The notes under the pieces were generated by a model. That model was not told the origin of the DNA and ran no database searches. It worked only from the letters and a program-made list of their open reading frames with translations. From contig OZ020259.1 of assembly GCA_963971285.1 (NCBI GenBank), positions 7,068,001-7,132,000 on the forward strand: 64,000 nt of DNA, read 5' to 3'. Within the stretch, counting starts at the first letter, position 1. Every line of letters begins with the position of its first letter. Shown piece by piece: positions 51,201 through 62,597 of this stretch. A program made the position numbers and the translations under genes. Origin of the DNA: Astropecten irregularis (lineage: Eukaryota; Echinodermata; Asteroidea; Paxillosida; Astropectinidae).

Positions 51201-54200
51201 AAATACGGGTGCAGCCAAGTAAATACATGTAGTGGCCAAATGGGTCCGCCGAGCTCATGAATAAAAGTTAAGCACTCAATATATTTGAAATAAGAGAGTT
51301 GTGAGAGCTATGAAAATGAAGGATTGAAGAAATACGGCACTGGACCTCCTGCCCGGTCTCTGGGCTTCCATTTGTGACCATTTTTGATGCAATTGGGTGA
51401 GAAAGTGGGTCTATTTCAGCCGCTTTGCAGAGGGATGTTTTTTTTTAATGGCTTCTTTGACTGGAGTGATCCGTACCTTGTTTTAGGGGTGGTCAGCTGA
51501 GAATGAGTATAACTCAAAAATTCAACGGTCTCCCTACCATAAAATGAAAAGAAAATGAAAGGTTACATGTTCATCATCATTTTTCTGTGCAACTTGAACA
51601 GCTGTGAGAGTTCTGTATATTTTTTAACGATTTTTGAAGTTTGGGGATTTATCACTGTTGTCCACGGGAGTTTATTTACTTGGGTGCAACCTTACGTACT
51701 GAAAACGGTATAAGTAGATTGCTGCGCGTGCGCGGTTGTCTGGTCAAAACACGGCTCAAAATCAGCATTTACGCTGCTTTGCTGGCAACTATGATAAGGA
51801 AGTAAATAAAAAAACGGCATATATAATCCAGGCAATCAAACATCTCAACGCGCCTTGTATTTATGTTGTTGACATCGTATGTTTTATTTAATGACCAATA
51901 TTTTCACGTACAGAGCAACCTACATCGATAGCATTTCGATTAAGATTTGGTGCTGGTATTTAATGATATATAAAAGGAATTACGTGCAAACTATGGCAAG
52001 TGTAAACGACGTTTTGTATCACGCAATCGGACATGTGCATTGTATGTTACAAACAGTGAATTGCGTACGCAGGCCTACATGTACACTGTACATAGTGTAT
52101 GGGGAATTGATCAAGCTTTATGTTTAGTACAACGACCATGTTCACGTAATCTGTGTACAAAGTGAACGGGCTAGTTTGATAATTAAAAAAATCATATAAA
52201 ATCAAGTTTTGACGTCATGATGACGAAAAGTTTCGGGGAACAACTACCCTATATGGACTTCATTCAGACCAAGTTTGGTTAAGATCGGCTGTTTCAAAGT
52301 GACCAAAGTGCCGCGGACAAAAATCTGTGTACAAAGTCTATGGGCCACAGCACAAACTCAAAAAAAATACTAGAGGTTGTGTCTGTTGAAAACAGAACAC
52401 ATGGCTTTTCCGCATATGATATAAAATATTTCTCAAATTAAATACACATCGCTGATGTTGTTTGATTCAGCAAATAAATGATATCGTCTTCGGGAAATGA
52501 TTTCTCGTTTTAATCAAAAGAGGGCGTTAATCAAAACCGTGCGCTCGGAAAATACGGGTGCAGCCAAGTAAATACATGTAGTGGCCAAATGGGTCCGCCG
52601 AGCTCATGAATAAAAGTTAAGCACTCAATATATTTGAAATAAGAGAGTTGTGAGAGCTATGAAAATGAAGGATTGAAGAAATACGGCACTGGACCTCCTG
52701 CCCGGTCTCTGGGCTTCCATTTGTGACCATTTTTGATGCAATTGGGTGAGAAAGTGGGTCTATTTCAGCCGCTTTGCAGAGGGATGTTTTTTTTTAATGG
52801 CTTCTTTGACTGGAGTGATCCGTACCTTGTTTTAGGGGTGGTCAGCTGAGAATGAGTATAACTCAAAAATTCAACGGTCTCCCTACCATAAAATGAAAAG
52901 AAAATGAAAGGTTACATGTTCATCATCATTTTTCTGTGCAACTTGAACAGCTGTGAGAGTTCTGTATATTTTTTAACGATTTTTGAAGTTTGGGGATTTA
53001 TCACTGTTGTCCACGGGAGTTTATTTACTTGGGTGCAACCTTACGTACTGAAAACGGTATAAGTAGATTGCTGCGCGTGCGCGGTTGTCTGGTCAAAACA
53101 CGGCTCAAAATCAGCATTTACGCTGCTTTGCTGGCAACTATGATAAGGAAGTAAATAAAAAAACGGCATATATAATCCAGGCAATCAAACATCTCAACGC
53201 GCCTTGTATTTATGTTGTTGACATCGTATGTTTTATTTAATGACCAATATTTTCACGTACAGAGCAACCTACATCGATAGCATTTCGATTAAGATTTGGT
53301 GCTGGTATTTAATGATATATAAAAGGAATTACGTGCAAACTATGGCAAGTGTAAACGACGTTTTGTATCACGCAATCGGACATGTGCATTGTATGTTACA
53401 AACAGTGAATTGCGTACGCAGGCCTACATGTACACTGTACATAGTGTATGGGGAATTGATCAAGCTTTATGTTTAGTACAACGACCATGTTCACGTAATC
53501 TGTGTACAAAGTGAACGGGCTAGTTTGATAATTAAAAAAATCATATAAAATCAAGTTTTGACGTCATGATGACGAAAAGTTTCGGGGAACAACTACCCTA
53601 TATGGACTTCATTCAGACCAAGTTTGGTTAAGATCGGCTGTTTCAAAGTGACCAAAGTGCCGCGGACAAAAATCTGTGTACAAAGTCTATGGGCCACAGC
53701 ACAAACTCAAAAAAAATACTAGAGGTTGTGTCTGTTGAAAACAGAACACATGGCTTTTCCGCATATGATATAAAATATTTCTCAAATTAAATACACATCG
53801 CTGATGTTGTTTGATTCAGCAAATAAATGATATCGTCTTCGGGAAATGATTTCTCGTTTTAATCAAAAGAGGGCGTTAATCAAAACCGTGCGCTCGGAAA
53901 ATACGGGTGCAGCCAAGTAAATACATGTAGTGGCCAAATGGGTCCGCCGAGCTCATGAATAAAAGTTAAGCACTCAATATATTTGAAATAAGAGAGTTGT
54001 GAGAGCTATGAAAATGAAGGATTGAAGAAATACGGCACTGGACCTCCTGCCCGGTCTCTGGGCTTCCATTTGTGACCATTTTTGATGCAATTGGGTGAGA
54101 AAGTGGGTCTATTTCAGCCGCTTTGCAGAGGGATGTTTTTTTTTAATGGCTTCTTTGACTGGAGTGATCCGTACCTTGTTTTAGGGGTGGTCAGCTGAGA

Positions 54201-56459
54201 ATGAGTATAACTCAAAAATTCAACGGTCTCCCTACCATAAAATGAAAAGAAAATGAAAGGTTACATGTTCATCATCATTTTTCTGTGCAACTTGAACAGC
54301 TGTGAGAGTTCTGTATATTTTTTAACGATTTTTGAAGTTTGGGGATTTATCACTGTTGTCCACGGGAGTTTATTTACTTGGGTGCAACCTTACGTACTGA
54401 AAACGGTATAAGTAGATTGCTGCGCGTGCGCGGTTGTCTGGTCAAAACACGGCTCAAAATCAGCATTTACGCTGCTTTGCTGGCAACTATGATAAGGAAG
54501 TAAATAAAAAAACGGCATATATAATCCAGGCAATCAAACATCTCAACGCGCCTTGTATTTATGTTGTTGACATCGTATGTTTTATTTAATGACCAATATT
54601 TTCACGTACAGAGCAACCTACATCGATAGCATTTCGATTAAGATTTGGTGCTGGTATTTAATGATATATAAAAGGAATTACGTGCAAACTATGGCAAGTG
54701 TAAACGACGTTTTGTATCACGCAATCGGACATGTGCATTGTATGTTACAAACAGTGAATTGCGTACGCAGGCCTACATGTACACTGTACATAGTGTATGG
54801 GGAATTGATCAAGCTTTATGTTTAGTACAACGACCATGTTCACGTAATCTGTGTACAAAGTGAACGGGCTAGTTTGATAATTAAAAAAATCATATAAAAT
54901 CAAGTTTTGACGTCATGATGACGAAAAGTTTCGGGGAACAACTACCCTATATGGACTTCATTCAGACCAAGTTTGGTTAAGATCGGCTGTTTCAAAGTGA
55001 CCAAAGTGCCGCGGACAAAAATCTGTGTACAAAGTCTATGGGCCACAGCACAAACTCAAAAAAAATACTAGAGGTTGTGTCTGTTGAAAACAGAACACAT
55101 GGCTTTTCCGCATATGATATAAAATATTTCTCAAATTAAATACACATCGCTGATGTTGTTTGATTCAGCAAATAAATGATATCGTCTTCGGGAAATGATT
55201 TCTCGTTTTAATCAAAAGAGGGCGTTAATCAAAACCGTGCGCTCGGAAAATACGGGTGCAGCCAAGTAAATACATGTAGTGGCCAAATGGGTCCGCCGAG
55301 CTCATGAATAAAAGTTAAGCACTCAATATATTTGAAATAAGAGAGTTGTGAGAGCTATGAAAATGAAGGATTGAAGAAATACGGCACTGGACCTCCTGCC
55401 CGGTCTCTGGGCTTCCATTTGTGACCATTTTTGATGCAATTGGGTGAGAAAGTGGGTCTATTTCAGCCGCTTTGCAGAGGGATGTTTTTTTTTAATGGCT
55501 TCTTTGACTGGAGTGATCCGTACCTTGTTTTAGGGGTGGTCAGCTGAGAATGAGTATAACTCAAAAATTCAACGGTCTCCCTACCATAAAATGAAAAGAA
55601 AATGAAAGGTTACATGTTCATCATCATTTTTCTGTGCAACTTGAACAGCTGTGAGAGTTCTGTATATTTTTTAACGATTTTTGAAGTTTGGGGATTTATC
55701 ACTGTTGTCCACGGGAGTTTATTTACTTGGGTGCAACCTTACGTACTGAAAACGGTATAAGTAGATTGCTGCGCGTGCGCGGTTGTCTGGTCAAAACACG
55801 GCTCAAAATCAGCATTTACGCTGCTTTGCTGGCAACTATGATAAGGAAGTAAATAAAAAAACGGCATATATAATCCAGGCAATCAAACATCTCAACGCGC
55901 CTTGTATTTATGTTGTTGACATCGTATGTTTTATTTAATGACCAATATTTTCACGTACAGAGCAACCTACATCGATAGCATTTCGATTAAGATTTGGTGC
56001 TGGTATTTAATGATATATAAAAGGAATTACGTGCAAACTATGGCAAGTGTAAACGACGTTTTGTATCACGCAATCGGACATGTGCATTGTATGTTACAAA
56101 CAGTGAATTGCGTACGCAGGCCTACATGTACACTGTACATAGTGTATGGGGAATTGATCAAGCTTTATGTTTAGTACAACGACCATGTTCACGTAATCTG
56201 TGTACAAAGTGAACGGGCTAGTTTGATAATTAAAAAAATCATATAAAATCAAGTTTTGACGTCATGATGACGAAAAGTTTCGGGGAACAACTACCCTATA
56301 TGGACTTCATTCAGACCAAGTTTGGTTAAGATCGGCTGTTTCAAAGTGACCAAAGTGCCGCGGACAAAAATCTGTGTACAAAGTCTATGGGCCACAGCAC
56401 AAACTCAAAAAAAATACTAGAGATTGTGTCTGTTGAAAACAGAACACAAGGCTTTTCCG

Positions 56460-58058
56460 TTTCCGCTTTTATTGAAAAAAAATTGTCATAACCACATACA
56501 CACAAAGACAGTTGATTATGATCTTATGTTTTATAACTTTGAAGTTTGCACCTTTAATCATAAACTCACGTGAATCGGTCATATTTGTGTCACAAAGAAA
56601 GACCTTGCCTAACATCGACTTTTTTACGAAAGAATCCTGAACCTAGCTCTGACCACTTGTAAATCAGAAGCTACTTCCTGTTTGACCGGAAGTAGAGGTC
56701 ACAGAGGTCAAATAATGTGTCACAAAGAAAGACATTGCCTAACAATGTGATAGAATCATGATCATAGCTCATTTAGTATAGAGGACAGAGGTCAATCAAT
56801 GCATCATAAAACATCATCTTCCTTAACAATGACAGTTGCCAAAAGAATGAAGTTCATAGATGATTTTGGTTTGATTGTGAAATATTTTTGGAAATTATGA
56901 GATGATGTCATCGAGATGTTATATTGGTTGATGTATTTTGATTTGTTGGATAATTATAAGAAGCATGTAGGAATTTGTTCCATTTTGCAAAGATGTACGT
57001 TTTGGCTGAATTTGGTACTTAATCAGAAGTGAAGGTCTTGAACTTTCTTATAGACGTTGTTTCATGTACTTGTTTACGCTAATTTGTTCACTCAACTGGA
57101 TAGCAGAAATGCGGAAGAAATAGTCTTGCCCTCCCGAATCCTTCACGGTTACACCACACATTTCGAAATGCTACTGAACGAAATTATTATAGCGCCCTCT
57201 CACATAAATTCAATCACATGCGGTCGATCGCTTAATTTTGTGTGTAGATACATGTAGTCAGTTTGTTTTTCTCATGATGATGTGGGACTGGAAACGAGTC
57301 TGTGTTAGCGGTAGTATAGACGCTACAGGGTCAAACAAGAAGTCACAAAGTAAGACCTTCTCTAATTTTCACCTTTGATGAAACAATTAGGTCCTAGGTA
57401 TTACTACTTTAAAATCAGGAGGTACTTCCTGTACTAATTTTGTTCCTGACTGAGGCATTTGAAAAGGCAGTAGATGTATTTCTCTTTGACAGTAACCACT
57501 TTGGAATGATTTTATATTTATGACATCCTCTGTTAGTATAAGTTTTTATGTGAATGTAACCTTTTTACTTTGGGTTATGTTCTTAGTGGAATGGTAATTA
57601 GTTATGTTATTGTTAGTAGCAGGTTTTTTTTTAATTGTTGATACTGATTTGCAATTATGTTGATCTATAATAGTATGTAGTAAGGAATTGCGAACAACAC
57701 AATAATAGGAATGAACAATTCTGTAATAGTGTAACAAAATATATCTTTATTTATTTTTCACAAGTCATTTATAAGTAAACAAATTATTTTTAGAATCATG
57801 TTTGATAATATAATTAGAAAAATATAAAATTGCGTCAATATGAAACTACTAATGTTAAAGGATAAATGAATAGTTTTAATAGTAAGGTCAATTTATAGAA
57901 CAGTATCTATGGTATATCTTTGGTCAAGAATGTTACTTTTTGTTTGAGTAATGAATTACACATGACATTTCCTGATTAGTGGTGTATGCCCATATATTTT
58001 TCCTTTCCTCATTAAGTAACATGAGGTAGTGAGTCAGCCTTGGATGACCCATTAGAAC
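56460..58058. other. Intergenic or intronic AT-rich sequence with a diverged dispersed motif
   Basis: No gene is supported. A motif, GTCACAAAGAAAGACCTTGC then CTAACA, recurs at 56586-56619, 56716-56747 and, more diverged, about 56801 and 57342-57372. In two cases it is followed by AAATCAGAAGCTACTTCCTG or AAATCAGGAGGTACTTCCTG. This indicates old local duplications. Missing 3' exons of the OB-fold gene could lie here but none could be recognised. Confidence 0.5.
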
Positions 58059-58299
58059 CACTGATCTATACAAACTGGATAGGTCCTGTGCAGGTGAGCA
58101 TCCGTCCAGGCATTTTGGGATATTGAATACATTGGCAGGCGCGGCAGTTGACGTATACAGAGTATTGCCGAATTTCTTGCTGTGTAGTCATGCTGTGCAA
58201 TGAGCATTGTGCTGAATATCTTAACATGGCAGCTGTGATTTTGATGGTTCGTCGTCTAATCACTGCACCCACGACCTATCCAGTTTGTATAGATCAGTG
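58059..58299. mobile_element. 241-bp MITE with 27-bp perfect terminal inverted repeats
   Basis: Both ends read CACTGATCTATACAAACTGG then ATAGGTC inward, 27 bp perfect, and similarity continues weakly for another 15 bp. The interior has no open transposase frame. Flanks are ATTAGAAC on the left and ATTGTAAT on the right, so no clear target duplication is seen. The CACTG start resembles ends of several cut-and-paste superfamilies (CACTA, P-like, Chapaev), and the family is left open. Confidence 0.85.
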
Positions 58300-58649
58300 A
58301 TTGTAATAGGTACTTATTTATTTGTGGGTCTCCTGGGACTTGACACCAGTAGGTTTGGTAGAGGATTGGTAGGTGGCGCTATCTAAAACAAGATAAAGCA
58401 GGAACAACGATACACCCCCTAACTGGTTATGTAGAGTATAGTATTAGAATTGGAAACACAAAAAGTATAATAAATTGTACTGATTAAAAAAAAGTTCAAA
58501 ACTATGCAATATCAACATTTTTGATGTAGGTTTAATTTTTTATGTTACATTTGTCGTAGTCAAAGAATTACATATAAATCATGGTTGTCTTTGTATAAGA
58601 AAAATAAATAGGAACGGCGAAATGATAGTTGTGTAAATGGTTAAATATA
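58300..58649. other. Unassigned spacer between two DNA elements
   Basis: AT-rich, with no feature recognised. It probably lies in the 3' part or 3' flank of the minus-strand OB-fold gene. Confidence 0.4.
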
Positions 58650-59525
58650 CAGTGTGTATAAAAAAAACGCAACTGTATTTAAATTCAAATTTGTGTAGCT
58701 GGTGTTAGCTTTACAGCAAAGTGAATAGTATCATGTTAAAGCCACATTTGTCCTCTTTCGAATGATATGTTTTTTTTTATGAATACACGGTCACGGATGG
58801 CTGTGTACTAATTATTCGTTTTGGACAAAGGGTCAGAATGGACTTGGGTCCAAGCTTTACACACGGTTAGAGCATCAAATTCATGAATGATTCTTTGTGG
58901 GAGAGTTGCAATATCAGTTGGAGGGGTAATTAACACTTTGCCAAAGAGAAAAGTTACAAGTTAGACCTGGAAATGGATATTTACAGATTTTACATGAAAA
59001 TTTGATTGGTATTACTGAATTAATGGAAAGTTGTTTATGCAATAAAGGAGTGTGTTCAGACGCCTATGGAGGGCACAGAATGGCTTATCAGCCCACCAAC
59101 TATAGTTGCAGTAGAAACAGATTGGCCGTGGTTTTTGGACATCGAGTGATTGCATGCTTGTATCATTATGTGGAGTGGCCATCACGATCTCCGTATTTGA
59201 CTTCTTCTTGTGACTTTTTCTTCTGGGGTTATCTCAAGAGCAAAGTGTTATTACACTGTACCTGATATTGCAACTGTCCAACATAGAATCATTCATGTGT
59301 TTCATGCTCTAAGCTGTGTGTAAAACTTGGTCCCAAGTCTATTCTGACCCATTGTCCAAATAGAGTGATTACTCAGCCATCCGTGACCGTGAATGAATAT
59401 AGAGCATATCATTGGAAAGAGGTGAAATGTGGCTTTAACATGATGCTACCCACTTTGCTGTAAAGCTAACACAATCTTTTGAAATTTGAATTTAAATCCT
59501 GTTGCGCTGTTTTTGATTCACACTG
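58650..59525 (+). mobile_element. Mariner-like (IS630/Tc1/mariner) fold-back element, non-autonomous
   Basis: The ends start CAGTGTG on both sides and are flanked by TA (58648-58649 and 59526-59527), as expected for the superfamily's TA target duplication. The left arm (58650-58918) and right arm (59263-59525) are inverted copies over about 265 bp with scattered differences. Shared blocks include TTTAAATTCAAATTT, GTTAGCTTTACAGCAAAGTG and ACGGTCACGGATGGCTG. The centre and right arm carry a transposase C-terminal fragment on the plus strand. The element lacks an N-terminal DNA-binding domain, so it could move only in trans. Confidence 0.88.
58974..59333 (+). pseudogene. Mariner-like transposase, C-terminal catalytic fragment, broken
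   Basis: The plus strand reads NGYLQILHENLIGITELMES, then an altered catalytic stretch SDAYGGHRMAY where the family has (Q)QDGA-H, then VVFGHRVIA, VEWPSRSPYLTSSCDFFFWG and YLKSKV. A one-base frame shift near 59250 follows, after which YTVPDIATVQHRIIHVFHAL continues in the next frame. The WPxRSPxLT..CDFFxWGxLKxKV block is typical of mariner-related transposases. The first Asp of SPDLT is Tyr here, and about 50 residues separate the Asp of SDAYGG from the Asp of CDFF. The frame runs into the right inverted arm. The N-terminal two thirds of the protein is absent. This is a dead copy. Confidence 0.85.
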
Positions 59526-59621
59526 TATAGGGGGACATCTTACTGTTGTTTATTTGTAAGTCTTCAGATGCAAGCGTTTATTCATGGCATAGAGTTAGTG
59601 AAGTGATGTCATATCCTTTAC

Positions 59622-59850
59622 CTTGCAGTTTGGGTTTGGATGTGATTTTACATGCGAAGGGAACCTGAGAAGACAAGATGTTGTCTAGATCTGTGTCTTC
59701 AGACTTGTCAAAGATATCCAGTAGGAGATCTGATGTAATGTCGTAGTTTGGATATCCTTGCTTGTCGAGAGTTAACTGGAAATGTTGGCCACATTCTTGA
59801 TAACCGATGACAGTTGTCTCTTCTTGGTAGTCCTCAGGAGCTTCGATGGC
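59622..59850 (-). CDS. OB-fold protein gene, third coding exon found
   Basis: 229 bp. The acceptor has a good pyrimidine tract (ACTATCCATTACCTCACCAG) ending at 59851, phase 0. The donor CAAG then GTAAAG starts at 59621, phase 1. The product starts AIEAPEDYQEETTVIGYQEC and continues with FQLTLDKQGYPNYDI, SDLLLDIFDKSED and VPFACKITSKPKLQ. The phase-0 acceptor is preferred because an alternative AG at 59943 would give the wrong phase. The segment looks like the start of a third OB-like or C-terminal domain. No zinc-ribbon cysteine cluster is visible. The exon lies only about 96 bp from the right end of the mariner-like element. Confidence 0.72.
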
Positions 59851-61908
59851 CTGGTGAGGTAATGGATAGTATAAGTTACCGATGTAACAGGGAACGGCAT
59901 CACAAATTGTGCCTGAACTTTGTGGAATGACCCAGTTCAGAACTGGTACATTTTAAAGTTATGCAATTTGGAATAGAAATTCCTAAATAACCACATGGGA
60001 AACTGACTGAATTGAAAGTTATTGCAAAGTGAACGAAGAAAAATTGTTTCTGCTCCAGCTCCAGTCAATTTTTCTTTTTTCACTTTGGAATGGTTTTTTT
60101 GAATTGTATTATATGTAGAAAGTAATCTTCTGAAGCTTTGTTAGCAATTTTGGAATTAAGTTGTGTAGTGTTTTGGAATTATAAGTAAGATAATGTGAAA
60201 GTGTTATTTTTCTAGCTTATATATGAAGTTATTATTTTTTCCTAGAAATTGATCAGGTGACCATATTTTGTATCAATTATAAGGAAATTGTTATCAATGC
60301 ATTATTGTGATTGGAATTCTTAAATTATGACATGAACAGGAATATAGTGCTGTGTTTAAAAAAGGAACCATAACATTTGTATTAATTACTCACCTTTAAT
60401 TCTGTATGTCTTGTTGATTGAACAAAGACCTGGTTTTGATATTCCTTTGTGACGACATTAGTGATTTCCATGTAGTCTCCAAGGTTGATATCAGACGCTG
60501 CGTTGTCTCTCCACAAGGCCACTCTGCACTGTGCACCTCCCTGTTGCATGGTGATGTTCTTGACATTGATGTCAGCTCCCATTGAAACAACTGTTTTGGT
60601 CATTTCTTGCTGGATTTTAAATATGATAAAATATAAATATATATAATGAATGTGTTGGGAAATTTGCTACATTTGTGTTTTTGTGAGTAGTTTATATTTT
60701 TTATATAACTAGTTTTTTGGTAATAGAATTCGTTGAAGATTGATATTCATTTATTTCTTTGATAGGGTTGACATGATATGAGTGTATTATTATATGAATT
60801 TTGTGTTAGTGTTCAGAAATGTAAGTTTTGTTTACAAATTTAAGCGAAATGGGTTTGATGTTAAAAGTTGAAACATTGTAATTTGAAGATCTTTGCATCA
60901 TGACATATGGTGGTTTGGAAATCGTGTGTTAGTGAATGATAGATGAACTGATTAATTTTATGCAATCAATTTTTGTTTGGGTTGAAAGTTATGAAGTTTA
61001 TAACTTAGAGTTAATTAGCTAATAGGTTTGAGAAATCAAACCATTTATTTATTGTTGAAGTTAATAGTAAATAAATTGTTGTGTATAACCAGTGTTGTAC
61101 TGATTTCTTATATGTAGACATGACATATTGTTTAGTTGAATGTGGATAAGTTATTAATCATTGTATATGTATAAGTTGAATAGAGATAAAAATTGTAGTT
61201 TAATGGTTAAAGAAAAATTGAGATTAATGTAAATTTGCAAGTAGGAGGTTGTTATTATTGCAGCAATGTGAAGGAATTTAGTAATGTATGAAAGCAGTGG
61301 TTATACTTTGTAAAACAATTGGAATGAGTGAATGCATCTGTTGTGCATTAATGGGTTTGTTTGTTGTAGTAAAAGTGGACTTGTTAAAATTGTATAAAAA
61401 ATGTACGCAATTGGGAATAAAATGAAATGAATTAGCAGAATGTTTTAAATAGTACTATTGTTATTATGTTTTTTTTATGTTAGTGATAATTTGATTTAAT
61501 ACTTACACCAACTATTTGTCCACGAATAGACATTAATTTCTTGATTGGTGAAGTCTCGACTTTACTGACGTCTACAAATTCTGCTGGTGGTGGGTGAAGG
61601 ATTGCTTGTGCCTGGTTCTTTAGTTCCTCACGGACGTGTATGGTACCTGTCTTGACTATTCTTGTCTTGTTCAGGACTTCTAGGAGCTGTCTTGGTCTTC
61701 TCTTTATGTTGGCATTAATTATCATGACAGATTGATCTATCTTCAGTGGAAGTTTGTCCTTGTCGTATACATTACATTCAATTATCGCAGAATCATCACC
61801 CAAGATGTACTTCGATGGATGTTTGTCATCTCCTCCAGCCAGGATGCGTAGACGCACAGGGGTGAGGTATGGTTTATCTTGGTTTATAATTTCTTGGAGA
61901 TTCGGCAT
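59622..61908 (-). CDS. OB-fold (RPA-like) protein gene, three exons found, incomplete at the 3' end
   Basis: Three minus-strand exons at 61507-61908, 60394-60609 and 59622-59850 join in one frame through GT-AG introns with phases 0 and 0. The joined product has about 282 residues, with the last codon split. The first part is rich in alternating hydrophobic strands (PVRLRILAGG, SAIIECNVYD, SVMIINANIKRR) and looks like one OB-fold. SPIKKLMSIRGQIVG plus exon 2 (GAQCRVALWRDNA, GDYMEITNVV, QVFVQS) looks like a second. This tandem layout resembles single-strand DNA-binding regions of replication protein A large-subunit relatives, so a nucleic-acid-binding role is likely but inferred. The fourth exon is not found. 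It would lie below 59622, where the mariner-like element interrupts the sequence. A promoter or 5' untranslated exon is likewise not identified. Confidence 0.75.
59851..60393 (-). other. Intron between the second and third found exons
   Basis: 543 bp, AT-rich, GTGAGT...CACCAG. Nothing else recognised. Confidence 0.65.
60394..60609 (-). CDS. OB-fold protein gene, second coding exon found
   Basis: 72 codons from QEMTKTVVSMGADINVKNIT to HTELK. The acceptor AAAATCCAG ends at 60610 and the donor AAAG then GTGAGT starts at 60393, both phase 0. The blocks CRVALWRDNA, LGDYMEITNVV and YQNQVFVQS match the strand pattern of the central part of an RPA-type OB-fold, including the L-W and G-x-x-(hydrophobic)-x-I positions. 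It completes the second OB-like region begun in the previous exon. Confidence 0.8.
60610..61506 (-). other. Intron between the first and second found exons
   Basis: 897 bp, very AT-rich, GTAAGT...ATCCAG. Nothing else recognised. Confidence 0.7.
61507..61908 (-). CDS. OB-fold protein gene, first coding exon found
   Basis: 134 codons, beginning MPNLQEIINQDKP and ending SIRGQIVG. An acceptor-like CATATATCCAACAG sits right before the ATG (AG at 61910-61909), so the ATG may be the true start with a 5' non-coding exon upstream, or an internal Met. The donor is GGT then GTAAGT at 61506-61501, phase 0. An in-frame ATG further upstream (61974) lies in what looks like intron sequence. The exon contains the whole first OB-like region (strands around residues 17-85), a linker with PPPAEFVDV, and the first strand of the second OB-like region. 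Its G+C content is higher than its flanks. Confidence 0.8.
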
Positions 61909-62597
61909 CTGTTGGATATATGGTAAATGAAACAATAATATGTTAGTACTGAGTGAGTTTTGTTGGTTGAACATTGATATTTTAATCTGTAATGTATTAT
62001 GTAATGTAATTTACTATTGTATTATGTGTAATTCTTGTTAACTATATATAGCTGCACTTAGAATATTGTTGAATTTTGTCAGTAATAATCATTGAACCAT
62101 CATTAAATAGGATATACTGAATGTGGGAAAACTTCATGAATATACGATGTATTGATTTTCTTAATTTAATATGGATTATAAAAGTCAACGTTATCATTGA
62201 AGGTTATAGAGTACAATGTGCTTTCAGCATTTATATTATAATTTGTATGAGTGTTCTCATTTTTACAGGACTTTTTAAACGCTGGTTGAGGTATACATGT
62301 GAAAAGACATTCTTCAGTATCGAATATGGTCATAAATTTGTTTTCAGTGGTCATTTGTGTTATGATTTACTGTTAACGTTACCCTAGAGTATGTTTCACA
62401 CCTATTATTGGTCATACTTGGACCACTGTAGAAAAAAATTGAAAGACCATGCACCAGCCCAATTTGGCATTGTGTCCTTATACAATAATGAGATCACTTA
62501 GCCCAACTATTGTGTGGTTCTCCCCGTTGTTGTTCCTTTTTTTAATCTGTTGTTTTTTTAGAGCTTATATAGGTAATATGTGAACAATCCTGCCATA
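61909..62597. other. 5' side of the OB-fold gene, no coding sequence recognised
   Basis: AT-rich. It is likely an intron or promoter-side region of the OB-fold gene. Plus-strand 62121-62387 is open for 88 codons but is AT-driven and has no recognisable domain. Confidence 0.4.

Larger units (their letters stand above)
41037..56459. repeat. 1349-bp satellite, 11.4 head-to-tail copies
   Basis: Each unit starts with CAGGCAATCAAACATCTCAA. Copies begin at 41037, 42386, 43735 and so on, every 1349 bp, up to a partial twelfth copy at 55876. The spacing is exact through the whole array, including the 9-T run, and no base differences were noticed between full copies. Only the end of the last copy differs, with GAGATTGTG for GAGGTTGTG and ACAAGGC for ACATGGC, before similarity is lost at about 56459. 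The unit holds an 82-codon open frame without recognisable domains (copy 1: 41087-41335) that is probably chance. No tRNA, 5S or snRNA motif was recognised in it. Confidence 0.97.

Noticed and set aside
41087-56174. Twelve identical 82-codon frames starting MFYLMTNIFTYRATYID
   Set aside because: One chance frame copied with the 1349-bp unit. It has no domain, no signal of selection can be judged without divergence, and it is AT-driven.
57396-57504. Possible terminal exon on the minus strand (WLLSKRNTSTAFSNASVRNK then stop)
   Set aside because: A short open stretch after an AAAG acceptor-like site, with a weak pyrimidine tract and the wrong phase for the phase-1 donor at 59621.
59942-59943. 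Alternative acceptor for the third OB-fold exon (TGTACCAG at 59943)
   Set aside because: The same reading frame is open up to it, but the phase does not fit the phase-0 donor of the previous exon, and the pyrimidine tract is weak. The acceptor at 59851 fits both.
62121-62387. 88-codon plus-strand frame
   Set aside because: Composition is AT-driven, with no domain and no splice or promoter support.
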